From Chrysochromulina tobinii (taxonomy: Eukaryota > Haptophyta > Prymnesiales > Chrysochromulinaceae), in assembly GCA_001275005.1 (NCBI GenBank), contig JWZX01002978.1, forward strand, positions 1 to 41,697: a stretch of 41,697 bases of DNA, read 5' to 3'. The translations under genes and the position numbers were made by a program. Every line of letters begins with the position of its first letter. Position 1 is the stretch's first letter. The notes under the pieces are model-generated. The model did not search any database. It had not been told where the DNA came from and worked only from the letters and a program-made list of their open reading frames with translations. Of the stretch, positions 8,764-19,847 are shown in pieces.

Positions 8764-11700
8764 ATGCCGAAGTCGGCAGACCTAGTGTCGGAGACAAAGC
8801 AGTTGGCTAAGAAAAACTCTGGCAAAAGCGCTCGCAAGAAGGTCACTCGAAAGGATATAAAGTCGGCTGAGTCGCTGCCGGAGCTGATCAATAAGCTGGT
8901 CAAGCGTATCAAAGAAGGCGACGCCGAGATCAAGGAATTTTCGGCGGCAGCGCTCAAGGAGATTGCGGGAATGGATCACGGCTCGCACGCAGCGGAGCTC
9001 TCGCGAGCGGGCGCCATTGAGCCGCTGGTCAGGTTGCTCTCGTGTGGCGCGGCGAACACGCAGTGCTCTGCGGCATCGGCGCTGGCCGGGATCGCGGTCA
9101 TGAAGGCGGAATACCAAAAGCAGATCGTGGCGGCGGGCGGCGGGCCTGCGCTCGTTGCGCTTCTCAAGACGGGAAGCGCCAAGGTGCAGGAGGAGGCGGC
9201 TGCGGCGCTCGCGACGCTGCGCGTGGACGTGAGCTTCCAGAGCGAAATCTTGCGGGCGGGCGCGATCCCGGCGCTGGTGGGGCTGCTCAGCAATGGCTCG
9301 GCCATCGCGCAGGCAGCGGCTGCGCAGGCGACCGCCAATGCCGCCGCCTACAGTGCGCACGCTCAACGCGAGATTGCGAAGGCGGGCGCCATCCCGCTGT
9401 TGCTCACACTTCTTGGTAGTGGAAAGGCGCAGAAGCCGGCGGCGGTGGCGCTGGGCAATCTGGCGGCGAACAACCGAGAGATCCAGGACATCGTGGCCGG
9501 TCTCGGCGGCGTCGCGCCGCTCCTCGCGCTTCTCAATGGAATGGATGTCGAGTCACAGGTGGAAGCTGCCGCGGCGCTCGCAGAGATGGCACGAGACAAC
9601 CCTGAGACACAGTCAGCCATCGCCAAGTCGGGCGGTATCGGGCCGCTGCTCGCAATGCTCGGGTCGCGCGTAGCCGCCGCGCAATCGCGCGGCATGGCGT
9701 GCCTGGCGCAGCTCGCGCGCAACAACAAGGAGAACCAAGACTCGATTGCGCGCATGGACGGCCTGACACCACTCTGCCGGCTACTCGACGCTGGAGAAGA
9801 TGCGGCGGAGGTCCTTTGGTGCGCGGCGTGCGCCATCATGGAGATCACGCGGAACAACCTGGAGAACCAGCGCTTCGTCGTGGATTTGGGCGGCATATCC
9901 TATCTCGCCGGTCTCATCAAGCTCAGCAGCAACACACGTGTCAAGGCGGAGGTCGCGGGCGCCTTTTGGGCCTTATCTGAGGATGCAGCCATCAAGTGTA
10001 CGATCGCAGAGAATGCCACGATCTTTCCCCTCGTGCAGCTTTTGGCTGTGGACGACGCGCGCGCAACGGAGCATGCTGCGTGTGCCATCCTCTCGCTCGG
10101 CCTCGATAATAAGAAGAATCAAATCCAGATCGCACAGATGCTCATCGAGTTGCTAACGAACGGGTCGGAGGCAACGCAGGACCGCGCAACAAAGGCGCTC
10201 TGGGGGCTCGTGAACCAGAATCCGTCCGCGCACGATGCGATCGCAAAAGCAGGCGACCCGGCGGCGCTCGTCGAGCTGCTCAAGAGGGACTATGCCGATG
10301 TAAAGGACTACGCGCTCTGGTCTCTATCACTCGCGATCTCGAGAGAGAACCAGATGACAGTGGCCGAGTCGGGTGGCATCTCGCCTCTAATTGCATGTCT
10401 GGGCGACATGCGCCCCAAGATCCAAAAGCAAGCGGCCGCGGCGATCGCCAAGCTCGCACGCAACAATGACGACACCCGCTCGCAGATCGCCAAGCTCGGC
10501 GGCGTCAAGCCTATTATAAAACTTCTCCAGCCGTCGGCCGCGTGGCAGGAGTGGGCCAAGAAGCAAGTAAAGCTAGAGGCGGCCGTAAAGCTCGAAGCTG
10601 CGAACCTAGAGGCTGTTTCGAGGCAGGCTGATAAGATAGAAGAGGGCAAACTGACGGAAGCGGAGCTGGGGCCACGCGTCAACGAGCCGGACGCGGACGG
10701 GAGCGGCAAATTGGCCACGAATGATTACATCAGGTTCTCGCTGCACGAGGCCTTGCGCCGCTCCTCGGTGAACTTGATCAACATGTTTCAAAGGTGGGAC
10801 GAGGATAGCAACGGCATTATCGATAGATTTGAGTTCCGCCGTTCGGTCCGCGCGCTCGGCTTCGACGCCATCGACTTCCCGGATTCCGCCATCGACGCCG
10901 TCTTCGACGAGTTCGACGAGGATGGGTCCGGCAGCCTGGACTACAGGGAGCTGGCTCAGCAGATGGCCAAAGTCGAAAAGGGGGGGATGGAAATGGGTGC
11001 GATCGGCAGTGCGGCCGCCGCGAGGAGCAGAGGCGCTACCATCGAGCCTGTGCCTGTGCACGAGGATGCCACCGACGCGCTGGCCAATCTCGCAGCGGAC
11101 GCGGCCGCGCGCGACGAGATTACGAACACCAGTGGCATCACGAACATTGTGGCGCTGTTGCAGACGCTCGGCTCGAATACGAAAAAATTCGCGGCGATAG
11201 CGCTCGCAGCCCTCTCCAAAGATCATGAGGTCACGCAGAGTGCGATCGCCAAGGCAGGCGCGATCGGCCCGCTTGTGTCGCTGCTCGATGGCAACGAGGG
11301 TCCAGAGGCCCAGGAGGCGGCCGCAGGAGCCATCCTCGCTCTGGCAGACCACGAGGCTAATCGGCACATGATCACTGAGAGCGGCGGCATCGGCTTCCTT
11401 GTCATGCTGCTCGGCTGCACCAACCCGAAATCGCGCGAGCACGCCGAGGGCGCGCTGGTGCGCCTTTCGATTGAGAATGCGAATCGAGTGCAGATCATCA
11501 AGAAGCTCGTGCACATGCTCCAGGACCCAGGCGCCGGGGGACAGGAGCAGGCTGCTGCCGCGCTCGCCAACCTCGCGCGCGAGTCCGAGAACAATCGCCA
11601 GTCGATTGTGGACGCAAACGGCATCACGCCGCTGCTCGAGATCCTCGACGCGTCGTCTGCCAAGGCCAAAGAGAATGCGGTCGACACGATCAAGGAGCTC

Positions 11701-14700
11701 TGCCGCAACTCAAAAAACAACCAGGCGCAAGTGGCACGAGCGGGCGGCATTGCCAAACTCGTGGGCGTGCTTCAGGGCTTCTCAGTCAATGCACTCAAGG
11801 AGTCGACAGTGCTGCAGCTGATGACGCTTGCGGCGTCGGCAATCAAGGAGATGGCCAGGGACAACCGCATGAACCAGGACGCGATCACCGAGGCGGGCGC
11901 CATCGGGCCTCTAGTCTCCATGCTCATTGCGCCATCGCCGGTGATGCAGGCAAATGCGGCGGGCGCGCTCGCCAACCTCGCGCGCAACCATCCCGACAAC
12001 CAGGGCGCGATCACGAAAACGGGCGCGGTGGCGCCGCTCTGTGTGCTCATGAAGGAGGGCAGCGACGATACGAAGGATGAGTCTGCGTTTGCCATCTGGT
12101 CACTAGCGACGAATCACCAGGGCAACAAGGACACGATTGCCAAGCTTGGCGGCATCGACCCTCTCCTCTCGCTGCTTGTGACTGGCTGGACGGAGCGCTC
12201 TGTGGAGTGCGTGGCGGGCGCACTCACTGCGCTCGCCGCCAAGCACGCCGAGAACCGCGGTGTGATCGCCAAGCGGCTCGTGGGTCTGCTCGGCTCCTCG
12301 GCCGTCCGCACGCCCGATCGCGCCGAGCGTGTTCTGCGCACATGTGCGGGCTTTCTGAGCGACTCGTCGGCGAACCAGGTGACCTTTGCGAAGCTGGGCG
12401 GCATCCCGCCGCTCATCGCATGGCAGGCGAAGGATGCAGTCGTCGCTGCCGGTGCCGAGCAGGCGAAAATGGCCAAGCGAGTGCAAGCACAGGCGGCGCG
12501 CTCGATGCTCTGCCTTGCTGCCGACAATGCGACGACCCAAGCGCTCATCGCCAAGTCCGATGGCATCCCGCCGCTCATCGGACTCGTAAAGAAGAGCTCC
12601 GCCGAAGCGCAGCAGCACGCGGCGTGTGCGCTCTGGCACCTGGCGTCGCTCGCCGAGAACCGCGCGGCAATCGTCGAGGCGCAAGGCATCAAACCACTCA
12701 TCTCGATGCTCACCGCCGACGAGGAGCTTGACGAGGGGCGCGAGGCGCGTCACCCGAATGAGCTCTCGGCCCTTTTGCTTGTGCGTCTCGGACGGTCGAA
12801 CTCCGAGGTTTCGGCCGAGATTGCGGAGAAGGGCGGCGTGCTGCCCCTCGTCAAGCTGCTCTCTAAGGGCACACCAGGCGCGGAGCAGATGGCGGCGGCT
12901 TTACTCGCAGAGTTGGCTTTGGTCTCGCGCAACCGCGACAAGATTGCCAACGCGGGGTGCATCGAGTCGGCCACTAAGTTGCTCAGTTCGACTACTGTCG
13001 GCACGCCTGAAGTGGCGGCGCGCCTGCTCGCGCACCTGGCATACAAGGATGGACCGAGTGACCCGACTGCTGACCTCTCGCCCCGTGGCCCGGGTGAGAT
13101 GCGCTTTGAGGCAGAGCGACGCGCGAAGATGCACATCACAGGTGCCATCAAGAAGCTGATCGCGATGCTCAATAACACGCATCTGACTGGTTTCTCCGTG
13201 CAGGACATGATCACTCTCGAGCCGGTGCACGGGCTCAAGGAGAAGGAAGACCCAACCCTCAAGGTCGGCTTGAAGGAGCAGGCAGCGATCACGCTCGCCG
13301 AGATTGCGCACGACAACCACGACATGCAGGATGCGATTATCCACGCGGACGCGGTGGCGCCGCTTCTCACGTGCATCCGCACGGGCTCGCAGCTCGGGCA
13401 AGAGCACGCGGCGCGTGCGATCTGGCACTTAGCTGCACTGACGGAGGGGCAGGGCGAGCTCGTTGCCAAGGGAGCCATCCCTGAGCTCGTGCAGCTGCTC
13501 AAGACGGGCTCGCCGCGTGCGCAGGAGATGGCAGCGGCAGGTCTGATGGACCTCTCGCAGGGTGCCGTCGAGCTGCGCATGAAGCGACAACAGGAGACGG
13601 GCTACATGCCCGTGCTCAAGCCGCCGCCAGTGCTCATTGGTCCCGACGGCGTGCGTGTCGTGCCGCCCGTTGCACAGGCGGTCTCAAGCATTGCGACGGG
13701 CGACGACCCTCCGGATACAGATGGCGCCGTGCTGGCCGCCGCGCCGGTGCCGCCCGCGCCGACAGGGGTACTCGACGAGCCCGAGTGTGCCGAGCGACGC
13801 GATGCGCGTGCAAGGGGGCCTCACTCGGAGGACCGGCGCGGCGCCGGCGACTCGTCCGATCGTCTCGTGCTCATTGCAGACGCTGGTGGCGTTCTGCCAC
13901 TGTTAAACCAGCTCACGAACGGCACGATGCAGGCGCGTGAGAATGCGGCAGGCGCGCTATGGCATCTTGCGCTCGAGGTGTCCAACCAGAACTTGATCGC
14001 TAAGTGCAACGGCATCTCGCCCCTCGTCAACATTCTCGACGACGGCACCGAGCAGGCGCACAAACATGCTGAGAATGCGCTCGCGCGACTCGCGTTCCAG
14101 AATATCGACAATCAAATCTCGATTGCCAAGTACTGCGTCGCGCTGCTCGGCAACCAGAACACGGGCGCGCAGCGGCGCGGCGCACGCGTGCTGCGCGACC
14201 TAGCAGCGGCCAATCCGGGCTCGCCCGTGCTTATTGTGAATGCGGGCGCCATCTCGCCGCTTGTGAACCTGCTCACAACCGGCGTTTCAGAGGTGAAGGA
14301 GGAGGCGGCGGGTGCTCTCTCGACGCTCGCCTTCAACTCGCCCTCGACGCAGCTCGCGATCGCGTCCGGCTTGGTGAACCTTGTAGGCAGTGGCTCGGCG
14401 GAGGCACAGGAGCAGGTGACGCAGCTGCTGCTGCGCCTCGCACATGACCAGGCCAACTGTGTTGCCATCGCGAAAGCTGGGGCGATCCAACGGCTCGTCA
14501 TCCAGTTGAAAGGCGGAGGTCGTACCTCGATCAAAGCTCAGGAGCTCGCTGCAGCAGTGCTCTCGCACCTCTCCACACTTGAGGAGGAGTGCAAGGCCAT
14601 CACCGCCGCAAACGGCATCCGACCCCTCGTGGTCATGCTCACGTCCGGTACGCCAGTGGCGCAAACGCATGCGGCGGCAGTGCTCTCGGACATCGCGCGC

Positions 14701-17700
14701 CTCTCCGTCCGTAATCAGCGCCAGATCATCTCAGAGAACGGGATCGCGCCCCTCGTCAATCTCCTCTCCAAGGAGAATAGGCCCAAGGCCAAGGCCGAGG
14801 CGGCAGGTGCGCTGCTGTACCTGTCAGCCGGCCAGCCCGCAACCCAGAAGGCGATCGCCGATGCAGGCGGCCTGCGGGCGCTCGTGGCGCTGCTCAACGA
14901 GGAGGATGATCTCTGCCTCAAAAAGGCCGCAGGCGGGCTCGCAGCCCTCTGCCAAGGCTCGATGGAGAACCAGGACGCCGTGGAGAAGAATAAAGGCATC
15001 AGTAAGCTCGTTGGGCTGCTCAAGCCGCCGTACACGGCAGAGGTGAGCGCCGCAGCGGCGGCGGCGCTCGCGGTACTCGCCGAGGGCAACTCCAAGAACC
15101 AGGACAAGGTGGCGGCCGCGGGGGGCATCGAGCCGCTCGTTTATCTCCTCGAGGACCACCCCGGAGAAAACCGAAGCGGAATCGGCACATCGGGTGAGCA
15201 AGGGTACGGTCGAGCGTCGACACCTGGGGTCGATGGGTACGAGCTTGCGAAGCAGGAGGCTTGCGGTGCGTTGTGGTCGCTCTCGTCCGGGCACAATCTC
15301 AACCAGATCGCCATCGCTGAGGCGGGCGGCATTTCGAAGCTCGTAGTGGTGCTTGGGCAGGGAAGCCTGCGCGCTCAGGACCAGGCCGCTGGCGCACTCG
15401 CGGCGCTCGCGCTCGACAATATGAAGAATGAGTTCTCGATTGCGGAGATGATGGTGGCATTGCTCGGCTCAGAGGATCCCAAAGCATGTGCCAAGGCCGC
15501 GCGCGCCATCTCGCGGCTCGCCCGCACGCATGTGTCCAACCAGCGAGCGATTGCGAACGCAGGTGGCATTGCTCTCCTTGTGCGGTTGCTCGAGGCGAAC
15601 AGCAAAGACAAGTCCTCATTTGGAGAGGGTGCTGCCGAGACTGCCGAGGCCGATGCAAATCGGGCTGTGTGCCGCGAGATGGCGAGTGCCATATGGTCCA
15701 TGGCCGCCAAGAATGAGGCCAACCAGATCGCGATCTCCAAAGCGGGCGGCATGCCGCCGCTCATCAGGCTGCTTCTCGTGGGTCACCCTGATGTGCACCG
15801 GGACGTGGCGGGCGCGCTCGGGGCCCTCGCCTCCAATGATGACCTTCGGAAGGCCATCGCTGACGCGGGCGGCATTGCCCCGCTCGTCGAGCTGCTCAGG
15901 CCACCCCCTAATGGATACCCACCCCAAGATGCCGAGTCCAAAAGAGAGGACTCGGTTTCGACAGAGTTGGCACAGGTGCTAGGGGCGCAGGAGGCGGCCG
16001 CTGGTGCGCTCTCGGCCCTTGCCGTCCTCGCCGACAACAGGGTTGCCGTTGCCCAGGCGGGCGGCATTCCGCTACTCGTCGCTCTGCTCGACGGCGCGAC
16101 CGACGAGGCCAAGGAGGAGGCAGCGAACGCGCTGCAGACGCTCGTGCTTCAGAATGCGTCGAACCAGCTCGCGATCGTCAACGAGGCGGTCGCCATGCTG
16201 AAGACGGGCTCCCCCATGGGGCAAGAGCACGTGACCAAGCTCCTGCGCAACCTCGCGCAGGACCCCGAGAACCGGTCGGCGATCGCAAAAGCAGGCGCGG
16301 TGCCTGAGCTCGTGCGCCAGCTCGAGTGTGGCTCCGAGCGCGCGATGGGCATGGCCGCGAGCGGACTGGCGCTCATCGCGCTCAAATCGGACAAGGACCG
16401 AGCTACGGTGACCAACGAGCTCGTCAAGCTGCTCTCATCGAGCAAAGAGGCTGTACGCCAGCGTGCGGCCGAGGCGCTTACCGACATGGCTGCAGGTGAA
16501 GGCTCGCACACGAAGCACCGCCAAGGCAATCAGAATGCCAACGGCGTACCACTGGTAAACCTGCTCAAGGACGGGCTCAAGGACGGACGCGTGGAGGCGC
16601 AGGAGTACGCGCTGCGCTCGCTGCTGGCCATCTCGGACAACTCAGCCAAAGAGGCCATCGTCGAGGCAGGTTGCATCGTGCCACTCATCGAGACCCTCCG
16701 GCAGGGAAAGCTCTCGGCCGTCGCGCAGGAGCACGCAGCCGCCGTCGTCTCTGGCCTCGCGCCACTCGGCCGCAACGCCCTCGCCATCCACCGCGCCGGT
16801 GGCATCGACCCTCTCGTGCTGCTCCTCTCGACCGGTACCGCGGAGGCGAAAGCCCATGCCGCAGCGTCTCTTGCACAGCTCGCACGCCGCGCGAGCGCCG
16901 CGTCGCAGATTGCGCAGGCGGGCGCCGTGTCGGCATTCGTCCGCTGGCTGGCTGACCCGAGCCTTGGCCCATCGGAGGTTGCCGCGCGAGCGCTCGCTGA
17001 GATTGCGCTCGACAACCCGGACACGCAGACTCAGATCGCCGAGGAGGGTGCCATCTCCCCTTTGGTCGACATGGTCGGCGCGTGGAAGGTAACCGCTGCG
17101 GCCTCCGAGCTCGCCGCTGCGGCCGTGCCAGCGCCGGGCGCCGCCGCCGTCGCCGCCGTCGCCGTCGCCGTCGTCGTTGGCGCGATTACCCCGGTCGATA
17201 CGATCGAGCAGGAAGCGGTGGCCAAAGCAAAGCAGGCTGATGAGGCGCAGGCGGCGAATGCTAAGATGCGTGCGGCGAAGAAGGCGCTTGCCGCAGCGCT
17301 CAGAGTGGCCACCGTGGCTGCGAGTGCGCTGGCAACGCTGGCCAAGAACAACGTGAGCAACCAGATCCGTATCACGGAGGAGAACGGCATCGGGCCGCTC
17401 GTCGAGCTACTTAAAACTCCCTCAGAGACGTATGAGCACTCGACCAAGGCACTCTGGCACCTGGCGGCGAATGAGGAGAACCAGACGGCGATCGCCAAGG
17501 CGGGCGGCATAGCGCCTCTCGTGCAGCTCCTAAGCAGTGAGAGCGCAGTGACGGCACAGTACGCGGCCGCGGCACTGCAGTCTCTCGCGCGCGAGCACGC
17601 CGAGAACCAGATCGCGATCGCCAAGGCGGGTGCCATCGCGCCGCTCGTCAACCTGCTGGCCTCCGAGTCTGTGGAGACGCAGGAAAATGCGGTCGCCGCG

Positions 17701-18984
17701 CTGCTCCACCTGGCTTCACAAGACGTGGCCTCACGCAACACGGCCGTCAAGCAGCTTGTGGCGGTGCTCTCGCAGCGCAGCGCAACCGCGCAGATGAAGG
17801 CCGCCGAGGCACTCGCCGTGCTCGCTGCGCGTTCAGAGGAGAACCGCAAGGCAATTACCGCCGCTAACGCCATCGAGCCGCTTGTGGTGCTGCTCGGCGA
17901 CGGGCGGCGCGTGAAGGTGAACACGCCGCAAGAGCGCGCGGCGGCAGTACTTGCCGACCTCGCGCGCACAGGTGACAACAAGAGCTCTATTGTGAAGGTG
18001 GGTGGCGTGGGTCCGCTCGTCGCGATGCTCTCGTCCGACTCTCGCGACGCCCAGACGCATGCTGCCTGCGCCATTTGGCAGCTCGCGGCACTCGGCACGA
18101 ACAAGACGATAATCGTCGACACGGGCGCCATCCCGCCGCTCGTTGCGCTTCTGGCCATCGGGATGACCGAACTCGATCAGAAGATGCTCCCGCAGCGGTA
18201 CGCCGCGGGCGCGCTCTGGCATCTTGCCTCGTCCGCCGACAACAAGACGCAGATCGCCAATGCGGGCGCCATCCCGTTGCTCGTCGAGATCTTGTACTCG
18301 AAATTCTCCGAGTGTCGCGAGCATGCGGCCGGCGTCCTCTCGGCGCTCGCACGCACGCAGGGCGGGAACAAGAAGGCGATCTTCCAAGCGCGCGGCATCC
18401 CCCCCATCGTCAAGCTGCTCTCTGACTCGCGTCTGATCACGCGTAAGTACGCGGCGAGCGCTCTTTGGGGTCTATCAGACGGGAAGGATGGTGTGTACGA
18501 CAAGTACATTGCCGAGGCGGGTGCCATCCCGCCGCTCATTGCGATGCTGCAGGAGAACGAGGAGGAGACTCGAGGGTTTGCAGTCGCTGCTTTGCTCTGC
18601 ATCTGCCGCGACAAGACGGCACATCCAGCCATCCTCGAGGCGGGTGGCGCAGAACTGCTGCAAGCCCTCTCTTATGGGCCGGCGACGCGGTTACGCGAGC
18701 AGGTCGTTGAGATGCTCACGCTACTTGACGTTGAGGTGCCCAATGAGGACTCCGCCCCGGTGCCTCTGCCCGTCTCGATCGTCAAGGGCCCAGACGGCGA
18801 GATGGTGCCTGCGGCCTTGCCCGGAGCCACGGGCCGTACCGCCGGGCGCACCGGGCGCCTCTCGCTGGCGGCGGGCGCCCAGGCAACATCCCGCGCCCAG
18901 GAAACGTCGCGAACGGCGCGCATGCGGTTCCACTTCTTTAGCTTCCAGATCGCCAACACCACCGGGTACTCCGGGTTTACATGA
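8764..18984 (+). CDS. Giant armadillo-repeat protein with embedded EF-hands
   Basis: 3,406 residues in one uninterrupted 10.2-kb exon, starting at ATG 8764 after a short Lys-rich leader. The sequence is a long array of armadillo repeats of about 41-42 residues, each recognisable by I-A-K-A-G-[GA]-I-x-P-L-V-x-L-L followed by A-A-x-A-L-x-x-L-A and NxxN, so probably several tens of repeats. At about 643-729 three EF-hand loops interrupt the array: DADGSGKLATND, DEDSNGIIDRFE and DEDGSGSLDYRE. A disordered acidic/Pro linker lies at about 1615-1700, and an Ala/Val-rich hydrophobic stretch at about 2785-2815 could be a membrane helix. Armadillo solenoids are protein-binding scaffolds; the EF-hands suggest calcium control. 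The C-terminus is basic and disordered. The partner and location are unknown. Confidence 0.9.
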   Translation: MPKSADLVSETKQLAKKNSGKSARKKVTRKDIKSAESLPELINKLVKRIKEGDAEIKEFSAAALKEIAGMDHGSHAAELSRAGAIEPLVRLLSCGAANTQCSAASALAGIAVMKAEYQKQIVAAGGGPALVALLKTGSAKVQEEAAAALATLRVDVSFQSEILRAGAIPALVGLLSNGSAIAQAAAAQATANAAAYSAHAQREIAKAGAIPLLLTLLGSGKAQKPAAVALGNLAANNREIQDIVAGLGGVAPLLALLNGMDVESQVEAAAALAEMARDNPETQSAIAKSGGIGPLLAMLGSRVAAAQSRGMACLAQLARNNKENQDSIARMDGLTPLCRLLDAGEDAAEVLWCAACAIMEITRNNLENQRFVVDLGGISYLAGLIKLSSNTRVKAEVAGAFWALSEDAAIKCTIAENATIFPLVQLLAVDDARATEHAACAILSLGLDNKKNQIQIAQMLIELLTNGSEATQDRATKALWGLVNQNPSAHDAIAKAGDPAALVELLKRDYADVKDYALWSLSLAISRENQMTVAESGGISPLIACLGDMRPKIQKQAAAAIAKLARNNDDTRSQIAKLGGVKPIIKLLQPSAAWQEWAKKQVKLEAAVKLEAANLEAVSRQADKIEEGKLTEAELGPRVNEPDADGSGKLATNDYIRFSLHEALRRSSVNLINMFQRWDEDSNGIIDRFEFRRSVRALGFDAIDFPDSAIDAVFDEFDEDGSGSLDYRELAQQMAKVEKGGMEMGAIGSAAAARSRGATIEPVPVHEDATDALANLAADAAARDEITNTSGITNIVALLQTLGSNTKKFAAIALAALSKDHEVTQSAIAKAGAIGPLVSLLDGNEGPEAQEAAAGAILALADHEANRHMITESGGIGFLVMLLGCTNPKSREHAEGALVRLSIENANRVQIIKKLVHMLQDPGAGGQEQAAAALANLARESENNRQSIVDANGITPLLEILDASSAKAKENAVDTIKELCRNSKNNQAQVARAGGIAKLVGVLQGFSVNALKESTVLQLMTLAASAIKEMARDNRMNQDAITEAGAIGPLVSMLIAPSPVMQANAAGALANLARNHPDNQGAITKTGAVAPLCVLMKEGSDDTKDESAFAIWSLATNHQGNKDTIAKLGGIDPLLSLLVTGWTERSVECVAGALTALAAKHAENRGVIAKRLVGLLGSSAVRTPDRAERVLRTCAGFLSDSSANQVTFAKLGGIPPLIAWQAKDAVVAAGAEQAKMAKRVQAQAARSMLCLAADNATTQALIAKSDGIPPLIGLVKKSSAEAQQHAACALWHLASLAENRAAIVEAQGIKPLISMLTADEELDEGREARHPNELSALLLVRLGRSNSEVSAEIAEKGGVLPLVKLLSKGTPGAEQMAAALLAELALVSRNRDKIANAGCIESATKLLSSTTVGTPEVAARLLAHLAYKDGPSDPTADLSPRGPGEMRFEAERRAKMHITGAIKKLIAMLNNTHLTGFSVQDMITLEPVHGLKEKEDPTLKVGLKEQAAITLAEIAHDNHDMQDAIIHADAVAPLLTCIRTGSQLGQEHAARAIWHLAALTEGQGELVAKGAIPELVQLLKTGSPRAQEMAAAGLMDLSQGAVELRMKRQQETGYMPVLKPPPVLIGPDGVRVVPPVAQAVSSIATGDDPPDTDGAVLAAAPVPPAPTGVLDEPECAERRDARARGPHSEDRRGAGDSSDRLVLIADAGGVLPLLNQLTNGTMQARENAAGALWHLALEVSNQNLIAKCNGISPLVNILDDGTEQAHKHAENALARLAFQNIDNQISIAKYCVALLGNQNTGAQRRGARVLRDLAAANPGSPVLIVNAGAISPLVNLLTTGVSEVKEEAAGALSTLAFNSPSTQLAIASGLVNLVGSGSAEAQEQVTQLLLRLAHDQANCVAIAKAGAIQRLVIQLKGGGRTSIKAQELAAAVLSHLSTLEEECKAITAANGIRPLVVMLTSGTPVAQTHAAAVLSDIARLSVRNQRQIISENGIAPLVNLLSKENRPKAKAEAAGALLYLSAGQPATQKAIADAGGLRALVALLNEEDDLCLKKAAGGLAALCQGSMENQDAVEKNKGISKLVGLLKPPYTAEVSAAAAAALAVLAEGNSKNQDKVAAAGGIEPLVYLLEDHPGENRSGIGTSGEQGYGRASTPGVDGYELAKQEACGALWSLSSGHNLNQIAIAEAGGISKLVVVLGQGSLRAQDQAAGALAALALDNMKNEFSIAEMMVALLGSEDPKACAKAARAISRLARTHVSNQRAIANAGGIALLVRLLEANSKDKSSFGEGAAETAEADANRAVCREMASAIWSMAAKNEANQIAISKAGGMPPLIRLLLVGHPDVHRDVAGALGALASNDDLRKAIADAGGIAPLVELLRPPPNGYPPQDAESKREDSVSTELAQVLGAQEAAAGALSALAVLADNRVAVAQAGGIPLLVALLDGATDEAKEEAANALQTLVLQNASNQLAIVNEAVAMLKTGSPMGQEHVTKLLRNLAQDPENRSAIAKAGAVPELVRQLECGSERAMGMAASGLALIALKSDKDRATVTNELVKLLSSSKEAVRQRAAEALTDMAAGEGSHTKHRQGNQNANGVPLVNLLKDGLKDGRVEAQEYALRSLLAISDNSAKEAIVEAGCIVPLIETLRQGKLSAVAQEHAAAVVSGLAPLGRNALAIHRAGGIDPLVLLLSTGTAEAKAHAAASLAQLARRASAASQIAQAGAVSAFVRWLADPSLGPSEVAARALAEIALDNPDTQTQIAEEGAISPLVDMVGAWKVTAAASELAAAAVPAPGAAAVAAVAVAVVVGAITPVDTIEQEAVAKAKQADEAQAANAKMRAAKKALAAALRVATVAASALATLAKNNVSNQIRITEENGIGPLVELLKTPSETYEHSTKALWHLAANEENQTAIAKAGGIAPLVQLLSSESAVTAQYAAAALQSLAREHAENQIAIAKAGAIAPLVNLLASESVETQENAVAALLHLASQDVASRNTAVKQLVAVLSQRSATAQMKAAEALAVLAARSEENRKAITAANAIEPLVVLLGDGRRVKVNTPQERAAAVLADLARTGDNKSSIVKVGGVGPLVAMLSSDSRDAQTHAACAIWQLAALGTNKTIIVDTGAIPPLVALLAIGMTELDQKMLPQRYAAGALWHLASSADNKTQIANAGAIPLLVEILYSKFSECREHAAGVLSALARTQGGNKKAIFQARGIPPIVKLLSDSRLITRKYAASALWGLSDGKDGVYDKYIAEAGAIPPLIAMLQENEEETRGFAVAALLCICRDKTAHPAILEAGGAELLQALSYGPATRLREQVVEMLTLLDVEVPNEDSAPVPLPVSIVKGPDGEMVPAALPGATGRTAGRTGRLSLAAGAQATSRAQETSRTARMRFHFFSFQIANTTGYSGFT

Positions 18985-19459
18985 GACTTGAAGAGCGACA
19001 AATCCGATCTCCAGAACACCAGATCACGATGCTGCTTTGTGATAGATTGAGTCATACACGACGCATGCTCCACTCCGTACTCGCATGATGTTATCGCGTT
19101 ATCAAAACTTGTCAAAATGTGAGGTACGCCCGGCGCGCAGCCCTTAGCTGTCCGCTGTCGTCTAGCTTGCCGCATACAACGATACAAAACTTTCGAGACG
19201 AACCAGGCCGGCCCGACTCTACAGCTACGAGCTAGCCGGGTCGGGTCCGTTGGAATTCTCGGCTACCTCTGACCGAACGCTGACCGAACTGACCGAATGC
19301 CGTTCTGCAGCGTCTGGCCTCCCTGTGCACTAAAGTAGGAATTCTAATTCCTACAGGCGGCAGGTCGGGTCTCGTCTGCGCTGGGCCGCGGTCACCGGTC
19401 TCAGTGGAAGCAGAATGCGACACTTCTGTGAGCCCCGATTGGATTGGATCGCGCGTCTT
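18985..19459. other. intergenic between convergent 3' ends
   Basis: This stretch separates the armadillo gene stop from the glycosyltransferase stop. No gene or RNA is recognised. A GAATTCTAATTC patch near 19338 is the only local oddity. Confidence 0.4.
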
Positions 19460-19807
19460 TCACGAGCCGCTCATCTGCTTGAGAGCCTCGAGCTGCAACT
19501 TGCTCAGGCGCGAGCGCCACGGCCTGGGACCGCGGAAGTCAGTGCGCTCCACCGCAGACTGGCTCAGCTGACACGACGAGATCAAGGTCAGCTGCCCGGC
19601 AGTCCAAACTGGTTGACGCTCGAGCCTTGACGGCGGCGGCTCGGCCTCCCCGGGCGACGGCACCTGTGAGGGAGGCGTTTGCATTGGCAGAGGCGCCATC
19701 GCTGTGCTAGAGGTCGGGCCGGTGCGCGACGCAAGCGGCGGCGTGACCTTCGCCGGCGGCGTGACCGTCGACGGCGGCGTGGCCAGCGCTGGCAGCGCCG
19801 GCGGCGG

Positions 19808-19847
<40 letters not shown>

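Noticed and set aside
17031-18158. Antisense frame of 375 codons in the armadillo gene
   Set aside because: High GC removes stop codons on the opposite strand; the sense strand has regular armadillo repeats throughout.
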